From contig CAJLPK010000016.1 in NCBI GenBank assembly GCA_905208455.1, positions 1 to 24,288 of the forward strand: a DNA stretch of 24,288 nucleotides, written 5' to 3'. The notes beneath the pieces were generated by a model. The model did not search any database. It was not told the DNA's origin and saw nothing but the letters and a program-made list of their open reading frames with translations. This DNA is from an uncultured Bacillota bacterium (GTDB lineage: Bacteria > Bacillota > Clostridia > Christensenellales > QAND01). Of this stretch, positions 7,647 to 14,946 are shown piece after piece. The first letter of the stretch is position 1, and every line of letters starts with the position of its first letter. The position numbers were made by a program, and so were the translations under genes.

Positions 7647-9641
7647 TTATCTTCCCTGCATGCGCAGTACTACTGCCGTCATATCGTCTCTTCCCTCTGC
7701 CCGTTCCCGCGCCATAGCCAGCAATTTTTCCGCGGCTGCGGCAGCGCTTGGCGCTCTTTCCACCCGGCTCAGCCATTGCGGCAGCTCCTCCGGCGTCATC
7801 AGGTCGGCGATTCCGTCGCTTAGCAATACAATCGTGTCGCCCGGCTCTATGCTGCGCTCGATGATCCCGGGCCGCACATTGTCTACAATGCCGATGGGCA
7901 AGGCAGGCGCCGTAATGGATTCCGCAACCCCGTTGCGGATGATCCACGAGGGGGCGGCGCCTGTCTTGATCATCTGGCAATGTCCCTGTACCAGATCCAC
8001 CAAGCACAGGTCTACCGCTGCAAACACCTCCTTTGCTCTTAAGGATAAGATCCGATTGACCATCGGAATCACCTGATTGGTGTCAAACCCCGCTTTGAAG
8101 AGCAATTCAATCAACCGGGATGCAATCGATGCTGTTTCCGCGGCCGCTGTGCCGCTGCCCATACCATCGCATAAGCAAATCAGCTCTTGCCCTTTTCCAA
8201 GGTGAACGGCAGAAAACACATCGCCGTTTACCTGTTGTCCCTTTTTCTTTGCCGTTGCCACGCCGCCTTCTACATTCATTTCATTTTTTCTTGCAAACTG
8301 CAGGCAGCAGCGGCCTCGTCCTTGCCCGGCGCATACCTGGCCTACCATTTCCATCGGCTCCTGACAGATAGAGGATACAAGCCTTTCCAGCGATGAACGG
8401 CAGTTTTTTATGCCCTGGCACCTGGCCACCTCTAAGCGTACGCTTTTTTCTTTCCCATGTTGTACAGCAACCCCAGCGATTTCCATGCCCCTTTGCGCCA
8501 GTCTTTGCCGTATCATCCGCTCGGCTGTAGAATCAAACCACCCGCGCCGTGCTTGCTTTGCACTGTCCCTCAACGCCTTGGCTGCAAGCTTTAATTCCAA
8601 GCTGCCCATCCCCTGCGGGTCAGCCTCCTTGATCATCTGTGCTGTGATAGACAATGCCTCTGATAAGCACACCAGCTGCTTGGTCAGGTCCTGCTGCACA
8701 AGCTCCAGCCTGGGTTTTTCCTCCTTACTCTTTGTTTGCCTGTGGCGCACTGCCAGCTTTTCTCCAAGCTCTTTGGGAATGCTCCAGGCCAGCACCGAGC
8801 CCGCTAAGAGTTCTAGGCAAACCATCCCAAGCTCAGGTCTGTGCGTTAAAAAGACGAAGGTTCCGAAGCATAGCAAATAACAAACTGAACCCAGCAAGCG
8901 GTTGACACGGCTGCCGAAAGCGCCTGCCAGCGATCCCATGCCGAGGCTTCCCAGCAGCAGAGGATCCAGCGCGCCACAAAGCATGCCGCAAAAGCCCGCC
9001 CAAAGCCCCAGGCTGGCAGCCGTACTGGGCAGCATATACAGTGCTGTGTAGAGTGAAAAGGCACAGGCGACCACCATGTAAAGCGAAAGCCCACAAAACG
9101 TCCAGGCGCCAAATCCCATCAATACGCCGCTGGCAAATACGGCCAAGGCCAGCTTTTGGGCCTCATCCAGGGCTCCTTTTCGTTGATAATCGCTTTGGAT
9201 CTCACAAAACCATTCAAATACAATGGCGAACAAAAAAATCAATATCAGGTTGATCGTACCGGAAATCAGGGCAAACATCGTATCCCGTTGAAAAAACCAT
9301 AAGCATGCCGTACCTGCAGCCGCCATGCTCCAAAAAATCAGGGGCCTGCTTGTCTTTTGCTGATAGATGTCTCCCAGGCCAACCAAGACACACAGCACAG
9401 CAGGTATCAGGACAGCCGGCATCGGCACGGCAGGATATTGTATCAAGGCCCCCAAAATGCTTCCGGCGCTTGCGATATACCCATTTTTTCCCTGTAGGAA
9501 CAGCGCGGCACAGTATGCCGCTGCAAAGGGAGCAACCGCACCTGCGATTTCTGCCTGTGCCAATAGGATACACAGCAGGCCCGGCAGGCCGTTTCCCAGC
9601 CCATGTACCTGAAATTTGGTTCTTGTTTGGCTAATCTGCAT
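7647..9641 (-). CDS. spoIIE: Stage II sporulation protein E (PP2C-type phosphatase), short form
   Basis: SpoIIE sits at the polar division septum and dephosphorylates SpoIIAA, which releases sigma-F in the forespore. The N-terminal half (about residues 18-300) is a run of hydrophobic segments consistent with about ten membrane helices. The C-terminal half holds the PP2C domain with NGDVFSAVHLG, CDGMGSGTAAAETA, a GAAPSWI segment, LLSDGIADLMTP and RDDMTAVVLRM, which supply the metal-binding aspartates. At 664 residues it is well below the roughly 820 of the Bacillus protein; the central linker between membrane and phosphatase parts appears shortened. AAGGAG precedes the ATG by 8 bases. It is monocistronic, and its presence marks the organism as a spore former or a recent descendant. 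Confidence 0.93.
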   Translation of the reverse strand: MQISQTRTKFQVHGLGNGLPGLLCILLAQAEIAGAVAPFAAAYCAALFLQGKNGYIASAGSILGALIQYPAVPMPAVLIPAVLCVLVGLGDIYQQKTSRPLIFWSMAAAGTACLWFFQRDTMFALISGTINLILIFLFAIVFEWFCEIQSDYQRKGALDEAQKLALAVFASGVLMGFGAWTFCGLSLYMVVACAFSLYTALYMLPSTAASLGLWAGFCGMLCGALDPLLLGSLGMGSLAGAFGSRVNRLLGSVCYLLCFGTFVFLTHRPELGMVCLELLAGSVLAWSIPKELGEKLAVRHRQTKSKEEKPRLELVQQDLTKQLVCLSEALSITAQMIKEADPQGMGSLELKLAAKALRDSAKQARRGWFDSTAERMIRQRLAQRGMEIAGVAVQHGKEKSVRLEVARCQGIKNCRSSLERLVSSICQEPMEMVGQVCAGQGRGRCCLQFARKNEMNVEGGVATAKKKGQQVNGDVFSAVHLGKGQELICLCDGMGSGTAAAETASIASRLIELLFKAGFDTNQVIPMVNRILSLRAKEVFAAVDLCLVDLVQGHCQMIKTGAAPSWIIRNGVAESITAPALPIGIVDNVRPGIIERSIEPGDTIVLLSDGIADLMTPEELPQWLSRVERAPSAAAAAEKLLAMARERAEGRDDMTAVVLRMQGR

Positions 9642-9683
9642 GTAGAGTCTCCTTTAAGCATACAATACAGTTTGACTGTCTGC

Positions 9684-9715
9684 ATCATAGCACCCCCGAA
9701 CTGCGGATTTCGTCG
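9684..9715 (-). promoter_or_regulatory. Candidate spoIIE promoter with Spo0A-box-like site
   Basis: On the minus strand an extended -10 TGCTATGAT (TATGAT at 9684-9689) has no good -35 element. Nineteen bases upstream is CGACGAA (9709-9715), one mismatch from the 0A-box form TGACGAA. Spo0A-activated promoters, including Bacillus spoIIE, often lack a good -35 at standard spacing. This is a weak call on short motifs. Confidence 0.3.
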
Positions 9716-9805
9716 CCTTCTCCGTCCATGCTGTTTTTTATACTTTATTTTTTTCATAGTTTCCCTCTTATCTTGTCATATCGTGTCTCCCTCCCGGTTG
9801 AATCC

Positions 9806-9838
9806 AATAAAAAAAGCCGGGAATCCCGGCGTTTTTAT
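9806..9838 (-). terminator. Terminator of the DtxR-like regulator gene
   Basis: GCCGGG (9816-9821) pairs with CCCGGC (9825-9830), flanked by A-rich and T-rich arms that extend the stem after one mismatch. The minus-strand T run lies at 9806-9815, about 20 bases past the regulator stop. Confidence 0.75.
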
Positions 9839-9858
9839 TTATGCAAGCATTTGTTCCC

Positions 9859-10260
9859 TTACTGCCCCATCGCTTGGCGGCCATGCTGTGTCTTCTTCTC
9901 AAACCGCTCCATGCACCGGCACAGCTCTTGGATGGATTCCGCTTGGCTTCCCAACAGAACCGCTGCGCTTTCCTCTGCTGCACTGTTTTCCATTTGCATG
10001 GTCTCCGTAAAAAAAGCCAACATCGTATGGTACTGCTTTGCATACCGTTGTGCTGCCTCCGTTCCGATCCTTGTCATCTGCGGCAGCCCTCTTTCATCCA
10101 GCTCTATCAATCCCCTATTTTTCAGTTGTCCCAGCATGCGATGCACGCTTGGTTTGCTGACATGCAGACGCTTGGCAATTTGTCCGAGCCTTACAATCCC
10201 GCGAGGCTGCATTTCATAAATTGCCAATATGTATTTGATTTGCGCTGTCGTCAATTGCAT
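9859..10260 (-). CDS. DtxR/MntR-like winged-helix regulator of the feo locus
   Basis: This 133-residue protein starts LTTAQIKYILAIYEM and has a helix-turn-helix at about residues 24-48 (LGQIAKRLHVSKPSVHRML), then a wing and a helical dimerisation region. The plan matches the short MntR-type branch of the DtxR family. Compared from memory with Bacillus MntR, ligands D8, E11, E102 and H103 align with K9, L12, A99 and V100; only the equivalents of H77 (H78) and E99 (E96) seem kept. It has instead C114-R-C116 near the C-terminus. The ATG at 10260 follows GAGGA; an upstream TTG at 10281 is less likely. It lies downstream of feoB and is the obvious candidate to bind the repeats at 13001-13609. A MarR-family label is a possible alternative. 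Confidence 0.75.
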   Translation of the reverse strand: MQLTTAQIKYILAIYEMQPRGIVRLGQIAKRLHVSKPSVHRMLGQLKNRGLIELDERGLPQMTRIGTEAAQRYAKQYHTMLAFFTETMQMENSAAEESAAVLLGSQAESIQELCRCMERFEKKTQHGRQAMGQ

Positions 10261-10282
10261 ATCGTCCTCGTTTCCATGCAAA

Positions 10283-10315
10283 AGCGGAGTGCGGACTCAA
10301 GTTCCACACTCCGCT
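10283..10315 (-). terminator. Hairpin between the feo genes and the regulator gene
   Basis: AGCGGAGTG (10283-10291) pairs perfectly with CACTCCGCT (10307-10315), with a further 3-bp pairing inside the loop. Only four T residues follow on the minus strand, so it is probably a leaky terminator that lets some transcription enter the regulator gene. Confidence 0.6.
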
Positions 10316-10352
10316 CACTCGCATTTGATCCAATTAGACTTTCCCTATGGGT

Positions 10353-10526
10353 TTACTGTTTATGGCACATGCCAGCAGAGGCGCAATGATCACAGCCGCA
10401 TCCGCAGGAATTTTGTCCCTTTCTTCTGTCCCTGCATAGTTTTACCACTACGGCCGTCACGACCGCCAGCAACGCAAGGCCCACTAAGATTGTGCCTCCA
10501 TAAGCCTGCAAAAAGCTTCCCATCAT
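10353..10526 (-). CDS. FeoB-associated Cys-rich membrane peptide
   Basis: This 57-residue gene starts 20 bases after the feoB stop. It begins MMGSFLQAYGG, has one hydrophobic helix (about residues 12-29), then a basic stretch RDRRKG and the cysteine cluster SCGCGCDHC, with a further Cys-His near the end (MCHKQ). This is the layout of the FeoB_associated family, small membrane peptides encoded beside feoB in Firmicutes with an unproven role, possibly receiving or delivering Fe(II) at the cytoplasmic face. AGGAGG lies 5 bases before the first ATG; the second ATG is equally possible. Confidence 0.88.
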   Translation of the reverse strand: MMGSFLQAYGGTILVGLALLAVVTAVVVKLCRDRRKGQNSCGCGCDHCASAGMCHKQ

Positions 10527-10546
10527 TGTTTCCTCCTTTTAAGAAG

Positions 10547-12973
10547 TTAGGCTCTGGCCTTCTTGGTCTTTACAGAAACCTTCAGCGTATCGCTTTCTTT
10601 ATACGGACGGAACAGCATATACAGGATAAACGCTACGATGGCAATCGCCACGATAGACCCCAGCACATTGCCCTGTCCAGTAAAGAGCATGCCCAACTGG
10701 TACACAACCAAAGCCATCGCGTAAGCAAACCCGCACTGATACCCAATGGCAAACCAGGTCCACTTTGCGCTGTTCATCTCCCGCTTGATGGCGCCGATGG
10801 CCGCAAAGCAGGGGGCGCACAGCAAGTTGAATACAAGGAAGGAATAAGCAGACAACGGTGTGAAGGCCGCTTGCATGTTGGTCCAAACCTGCCAGCCGTT
10901 TTCCGCTACCTCGCCGGCGCCAAACAGCACGCCGAAGGTGCCTACTACGTTTTCCTTTGCAATCAGGCCGGTGACGGATGCCACAGCGCTCTGCCAGTTG
11001 CCCCAGCCCAAGGGGTTAAAGATCCAGGCAATGCCATTGCCGATGGCCGCCAAAATACTGTCGTTCATGTCGACCATGCCGAATCCATCTGCGCCCCATC
11101 CAAAGTTAGAGGTAAACCAAACGAGGATGGTAGCCAGCAGGATGATGGTTCCGGCCTTTTTAATGAAGGACCAGCCGCGTTCCCACATCGAACGAAGCAC
11201 ATTGCCTACCGTTGGCCAATGATAGGCCGGCAGTTCCATAACAAACGGCGCCGGATCGCCTGCAAACATCTTTGTCTTTTTCAGCATGATCCCGGAGATG
11301 ATGATCGCCGCGATGCCCACAAAGTATGCGCTCGGCGCCACCCACCAGGCTCCGCCGAACAGGGCGCCCGCAATCAATGCAATGATGGGCAGCTTGGCGC
11401 CGCAGGGGATAAAGGTCGTCGTCATAATCGTCATCTTACGGTCGCGGTCATTTTCAATCGTACGAGAGGCCATAACGCCCGGAACGCCGCAGCCCGTGCC
11501 GATGAGCATCGGGATGAAGGATTTGCCGGACAGCCCGAATTTGCGGAAAATACGGTCCATAACAAACGCGATACGCGCCATGTATCCGCAGGATTCCAAA
11601 AATGCCAGCAGCAAGAACAATACCAGCATCTGCGGTACAAAGCCCAGCACGGCCCCAACGCCCGCTACAATACCATCCAAGATCAGGCCTTCCAGCCACG
11701 GCGCACAGTTGATTGCCTCAAGCCCATCGCCGATCAGCGACGGGATACCGGGCACCCAAGTTCCGTATTCCGAAGGATCCGGTTCTTCCAGTGCCGCCGC
11801 TTCCTGATAGGATTCGTAGGTGACCGGGATGGATTCTTCCAGGTTGCCCTCGTCATCATACATTTCCGCCGTAGCGGTCAGGGTGGTGGCTTCCGCGGGG
11901 TCTACGCCGGCTTCCTCAGCAGCGCCTTCAAATGCCTCGATGATCGCGGCCGGTACGGCATATTCTTCCACAGCCTCGTCATACGCAGCGCGCCCGCCGC
12001 CAAACAGGAACCAGCCGTCTCCGAACAGGCCGTCGTTGGCCCAGTCCGTTGCCCAGGTACCTACCGTCGACACGGAGAGGAAGTACACGATAAACATAAC
12101 CACAGCAAAAATCGGCAGCGCCAAGAAGCGGTTGGTTACGATCTTGTCAATTTTATCCGAGGTGGATAGCTTCCCAGCATTCTTTTTTTTGTAGCAGCCT
12201 TTAATAATAGAAGAAATATATACATACCGTTCGTTGGTAATGATGCTCTCTGCATCATCATCCAGCTCTTTTTCTGCTGCTGCAATATCCTGCTCGATAT
12301 GGGACAATACCGAAGGATCCAGCTTTAGCTGTTCCAGCACCTTTTCATCCCGTTCAAAGATCTTAATGGCATACCAGCGCTGCTGCTCTGCCGGCATCGT
12401 ATGCACAGCCGCCTCTTCAATGTGAGCAATGGCATGCTCTACCGCGCCGCTAAAGCTATGCTGCGGCACCGTGGTTTCGCCCTGCGCTGCTTTGACGGCC
12501 TCCTCTGCAGCCTGCATGGTGCCATGGCCCTTCAGGGCAGAGATCTCAACGACCTTGCAGCCCAACTGGCGGGATAGCTCGTCGATGTTGATCTTATCGC
12601 CGTTTTTCTTTACGATGTCCATCATGTTGACCGCCACGACCACCGGGATCCCAAGCTCTGTCAACTGCGTTGTCAGATACAGGTTGCGCTCCAGGTTTGT
12701 ACCGTCAATGATGTTCAAAATCGCATCAGGGCGCTCATTGATCAGGTAGTTTCTCGCCACAACCTCTTCCAGTGTATAGGGAGACAGTGAATAGATACCC
12801 GGAAGGTCCGTAATGGTAACATCATGGTGTTTTTTTAGCTTGCCTTCTTTTTTCTCTACCGTAACGCCGGGCCAGTTCCCTACGAACTGGTTCGCACCCG
12901 TTAATGCGTTAAACAGCGTTGTTTTTCCGCTATTCGGATTGCCTGCAAGCGCAATTCTAACGTTCGTTGGCAT
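10547..12973 (-). CDS. feoB: Ferrous iron transport protein B
   Basis: FeoB is the inner-membrane Fe(II) transporter with a cytoplasmic G domain. At 808 residues it is slightly longer than usual. The G domain shows G1 GNPNSGKT (11-18), G3 DLPG (56-59), G4 NMMD (116-119) and G5 SAL (145-147). The first membrane helix is at about 281-301; the gate regions carry GFVPQMLVLF, FLESCGYMARIAFVMDR and the cysteine motifs GTGCGVPGV and FIPCGAKLPI. Residues about 327-405 form an unusually acidic insert between the first and second membrane helices, with about 22 Asp/Glu and no Lys or Arg in residues 331-403. It follows two feoA genes and a terminator-like hairpin. Confidence 0.97.
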   Translation of the reverse strand: MPTNVRIALAGNPNSGKTTLFNALTGANQFVGNWPGVTVEKKEGKLKKHHDVTITDLPGIYSLSPYTLEEVVARNYLINERPDAILNIIDGTNLERNLYLTTQLTELGIPVVVAVNMMDIVKKNGDKINIDELSRQLGCKVVEISALKGHGTMQAAEEAVKAAQGETTVPQHSFSGAVEHAIAHIEEAAVHTMPAEQQRWYAIKIFERDEKVLEQLKLDPSVLSHIEQDIAAAEKELDDDAESIITNERYVYISSIIKGCYKKKNAGKLSTSDKIDKIVTNRFLALPIFAVVMFIVYFLSVSTVGTWATDWANDGLFGDGWFLFGGGRAAYDEAVEEYAVPAAIIEAFEGAAEEAGVDPAEATTLTATAEMYDDEGNLEESIPVTYESYQEAAALEEPDPSEYGTWVPGIPSLIGDGLEAINCAPWLEGLILDGIVAGVGAVLGFVPQMLVLFLLLAFLESCGYMARIAFVMDRIFRKFGLSGKSFIPMLIGTGCGVPGVMASRTIENDRDRKMTIMTTTFIPCGAKLPIIALIAGALFGGAWWVAPSAYFVGIAAIIISGIMLKKTKMFAGDPAPFVMELPAYHWPTVGNVLRSMWERGWSFIKKAGTIILLATILVWFTSNFGWGADGFGMVDMNDSILAAIGNGIAWIFNPLGWGNWQSAVASVTGLIAKENVVGTFGVLFGAGEVAENGWQVWTNMQAAFTPLSAYSFLVFNLLCAPCFAAIGAIKREMNSAKWTWFAIGYQCGFAYAMALVVYQLGMLFTGQGNVLGSIVAIAIVAFILYMLFRPYKESDTLKVSVKTKKARA

Positions 12974-13000
12974 TTTCCATTCTTCCTTTCATTATTTTCA

Positions 13001-13016
13001 ATTAGTCAGAACTAAC
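13001..13016. promoter_or_regulatory. Inverted-repeat operator candidate in the feoA-feoB gap
   Basis: ATTAG-N6-CTAAC (plus-strand reading) matches the two copies upstream of the operon in half-site sequence and spacing. It lies between the internal hairpin and the feoB ribosome binding site. The half-sites resemble DtxR-family boxes (TTAG/CTAA). Confidence 0.55.
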
Positions 13017-13023
13017 AGTGGGG

Positions 13024-13052
13024 CAAAAAAACAGGGAACCTTGTTCCTTGTT
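13024..13052 (-). terminator. Intra-operon terminator or attenuator between feoA and feoB
   Basis: AACAGGGAAC (13030-13039) pairs with GTTCCTTGTT (13043-13052), one mismatch, 3-nt loop. On the minus strand it is followed by seven T residues (13024-13030), and it starts just after the feoA stop, so it has the full form of an intrinsic terminator inside the operon. Confidence 0.7.
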
Positions 13053-13053
13053 C

Positions 13054-13275
13054 TCATTCCACCTCGATCATCTCGGCATCGGCTTTGCGAAGAGAAAGCT
13101 CATATCCTCTTACCGTAACCTCGATCGGGTCTCCCAATGGCGCTACCTTGCGCACATGCACCTGAACACCCTTTGTGATGCCCATATCCATGATTCTTCG
13201 CTTTACAGCGCCCTCGCCATGCAGTTTGACCACAGACACAGTGTCTCCGACCTTCACTTGCCGCAACGTCTTCAT
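13054..13275 (-). CDS. feoA: FeoA-domain protein (second feoA)
   Basis: The 73-residue product is a single FeoA domain, an SH3-like small protein thought to help FeoB in Fe(II) uptake. Family features are LRQVKVGDTVSVVKL at the N-terminus, VKRRIMDMGITKGVQVHVRKVAPLGDPIEVTVRGYELSLRK in the middle (shown here only as the recognisable core, residues about 24-64) and the ending AEMIEVE. AGGAGG lies 7 bases before the ATG. It sits 32 bases after the first feoA and 80 bases before feoB. Confidence 0.93.
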   Translation of the reverse strand: MKTLRQVKVGDTVSVVKLHGEGAVKRRIMDMGITKGVQVHVRKVAPLGDPIEVTVRGYELSLRKADAEMIEVE

Positions 13276-13307
13276 TGCATCTCCTCCTTAAAAATTTTCA
13301 ATGGCTG

Positions 13308-13520
13308 TTACACCATGATTTTGCTGGCCATCTCTTTGCTGATTGCTACCCTGGATTCCTTTACATTTACAATCAAATTTCCTCCCATGGTCGCAACCAC
13401 CGTGACGAATCCGCCTGTTACAAATCCCAGGTTTTCCAAATGGGCTCTAATGTCTGCTTTTCCGCCAACTTTGCGAATCATGCTCTCCTCGCCCACAGGC
13501 GCCAATGTCAACGGCATCAT
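13308..13520 (-). CDS. feoA: FeoA-domain protein (first gene of feo operon)
   Basis: This 70-residue FeoA-like protein begins MMPLTLAPVGEESMI, followed by HLENLGFVTGGFVTVVA and a C-terminal VKESRVAISKEMASKIMV. It is more divergent than the second copy but keeps the LxxLGF-x-x-G core. AGGAGG lies 6 bases before the ATG. It is the first gene after the feo promoter. Two different feoA genes before feoB are common in Clostridia; they may form a heteromeric partner of FeoB. Confidence 0.9.
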   Translation of the reverse strand: MMPLTLAPVGEESMIRKVGGKADIRAHLENLGFVTGGFVTVVATMGGNLIVNVKESRVAISKEMASKIMV

Positions 13521-13568
13521 TTGTATCCTCCTCTATCTTAAAACCACAACATTTTCATATATATTGTT

Positions 13569-13584
13569 GTTAGCCTTTTCTAAC
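13569..13584. promoter_or_regulatory. Inverted-repeat operator candidate near the feo start site
   Basis: GTTAG-N6-CTAAC lies just downstream of the predicted transcription start of the feo promoter. Its centre is 25 bases from that of the next copy. Confidence 0.65.
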
Positions 13585-13591
13585 CTTCTAC

Positions 13592-13620
13592 ATGTTAGCA
13601 CCCGCTAACTTGTTTGTCAA
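13592..13620 (-). promoter_or_regulatory. Sigma-A-type promoter of the feo operon
   Basis: On the minus strand a perfect TTGACA (13615-13620) and TAACAT (13592-13597) are 17 bases apart, about 70 bases before the first feoA. An operator-like palindrome covers the spacer and part of the -10 element. Confidence 0.8.
13594..13609. promoter_or_regulatory. Inverted-repeat operator candidate inside the feo promoter
   Basis: GTTAG-N6-CTAAC, here extended to the 6-bp arms GTTAGC and GCTAAC around ACCC. It overlaps the -10 element and spacer, the classic position for a repressor that blocks RNA polymerase. Confidence 0.75.
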
Positions 13621-13711
13621 CAACTTTTTCCATTTCTTGGCCCGTATTTTCACCACCCGTATTTATGGGATTTCTAACCTGCCTCTATCACTTATAAAAA
13701 TATCCTTTTCT

Positions 13712-13742
13712 AAAAAAAAGCATCCGAATCGGATGCCTTTTT
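13712..13742 (-). terminator. Terminator of the threonine aldolase gene
   Basis: GCATCCG (13720-13726) pairs with CGGATGC (13730-13736); a run of eight T follows on the minus strand. It overlaps the first position of the aldolase stop region. Confidence 0.85.
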
Positions 13743-14777
13743 CTATCCCTTGTGTACTACGTCCTTCATGACGCCAAGCAGCAGGTCAATATCTTCTTTT
13801 GATACATCGTGGTTTGTCACAAATCTGGAGGTTACGCCCTTTTTTATCTTTGCATTGATGCCGTTTTCCGCAAAGGCCGCCGGGAATCTATCCAATATTT
13901 CGTCCGGCAGGGTTGTTGTAAAGAATACCATATCGATCTCCACATGATCCATCTCCACCTCAAAGCCTTCCATTTGATTCAGCTTCTCCGCCAGATACTT
14001 GGCATTGGCGTGGTCTTCGGCTAAATATTTCGGCATTTCATGCAGCGCAATCAGCCCGGCTGCTGCCAGAAAACCAGCTTGGCGCATGCCGCCGCCCAGC
14101 ATTTTGCGATGCCTGCGCGCCCGGTGGATAAATTGCTTGCTCCCCGCTACCATGCTGCCCACCGGCGCACAAAGCCCCTTGGAAAGGCAGCACATCACAC
14201 TGTCGCAATATCGTGTAATCTCCTTGACATCTACCCCCAGGGCCGTGGCCGCATTGAACAATCTTGCCCCGTCCAAGTGCACCGGCACCCCGGCACGCTG
14301 TCCGATGTGATAAATTTCTTTCATCTCACAAATCGGCACTACCGTGCCCATTGAAGTCGCATTTTCCAAGCTGATTAGGCCGGTCTGCGGAATGTGCACA
14401 TTGCTGTCGTCCGTCAGCGCCGCCTGCACATCAGCAGGGTTTAACCGGCCGTCCGTTGTAGGCAGGATATGGGCGCATACCGCGCTCATCACCGCATGGC
14501 CGCCTGCTTCGTTGGAAACGATATGGTACCCCTCTCCGCTGATCACCGCATCGCCGCGCTGTGTATGGGCCATCAAGCTCACCTGATTCCCCATCGTTCC
14601 GCTGGGCACAAACATGGCAGCCTCTTTCCCAAGCACCTCAGCCGCTTCTTCTTCCAGCTGATTAATGGTAGGGTCATCTCCCATCACATCATCCCCTACC
14701 CTCGCATGGTACATTGCCTCCCGCATCGCCTGGGTCGGCTGGGTCACGGTATCGCTGCGCAAATTGATCACGTGCAT
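13743..14777 (-). CDS. ltaE: Low-specificity L-threonine aldolase
   Basis: This PLP enzyme cleaves L-threonine or allo-threonine to glycine and acetaldehyde. The product is 344 residues, typical for the family. Visible features are the N-terminal LRSDTVTQPTQAMREAM, DDVMGDDPT (29-37), FVPSGTMGNQ (56-65) for phosphate binding, HLDGAR (167-172) with the cofactor-contacting Asp169, and CCLSKGLCAPVGS with the Schiff-base Lys200. The ATG at 14777 has GGGAG about 8 bases upstream. It has its own promoter and terminator and is not obviously linked to its neighbours. Confidence 0.94.
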   Translation of the reverse strand: MHVINLRSDTVTQPTQAMREAMYHARVGDDVMGDDPTINQLEEEAAEVLGKEAAMFVPSGTMGNQVSLMAHTQRGDAVISGEGYHIVSNEAGGHAVMSAVCAHILPTTDGRLNPADVQAALTDDSNVHIPQTGLISLENATSMGTVVPICEMKEIYHIGQRAGVPVHLDGARLFNAATALGVDVKEITRYCDSVMCCLSKGLCAPVGSMVAGSKQFIHRARRHRKMLGGGMRQAGFLAAAGLIALHEMPKYLAEDHANAKYLAEKLNQMEGFEVEMDHVEIDMVFFTTTLPDEILDRFPAAFAENGINAKIKKGVTSRFVTNHDVSKEDIDLLLGVMKDVVHKG

Positions 14778-14814
14778 CGTATCTGCTCCCTCCCGCTAGG
14801 TTTCTTTTGTATGG

Positions 14815-14842
14815 ATTATAACATAAAGTATACCATTGGCAT
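14815..14842 (-). promoter_or_regulatory. Promoter of the threonine aldolase gene
   Basis: A perfect TATAAT (14815-14820) with a TGT extension has ATGCCA (14837-14842, four of six matches) 16 bases upstream, about 38 bases before the ATG. Confidence 0.6.
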
Positions 14843-14946
14843 CGAAGAATTTCCTCTCTGCCGCCAACCCATTTCCGTTTTTTGCAGGCCGACCGGATTG
14901 TACAGTGTATCCGCAGCACCCGCCCATTTCATAAAAACAGCCTTCT

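Noticed and set aside
9443..9757. A basic 104-codon minus-strand frame starting upstream of spoIIE
   Set aside because: It has a passable ribosome binding site, but most of it overlaps the spoIIE N-terminus in another frame and it shows no motif. A short leader peptide cannot be fully excluded.
10333..10350. A possible fourth feo-type operator upstream of the regulator gene
   Set aside because: Only the ATTAG half-site is present; no CTAAC follows at the 6-base spacing.
10229..12169. A 646-codon open frame on the plus strand
   Set aside because: It lies antisense to feoB, whose motifs are unambiguous; it has no family signature and no good ribosome binding site.
13641..13664. A 9-base direct repeat CCCGTATTT, offset by 15 bases
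   Set aside because: Short, imperfectly placed relative to the feo promoter and with no inverted symmetry; could be chance.
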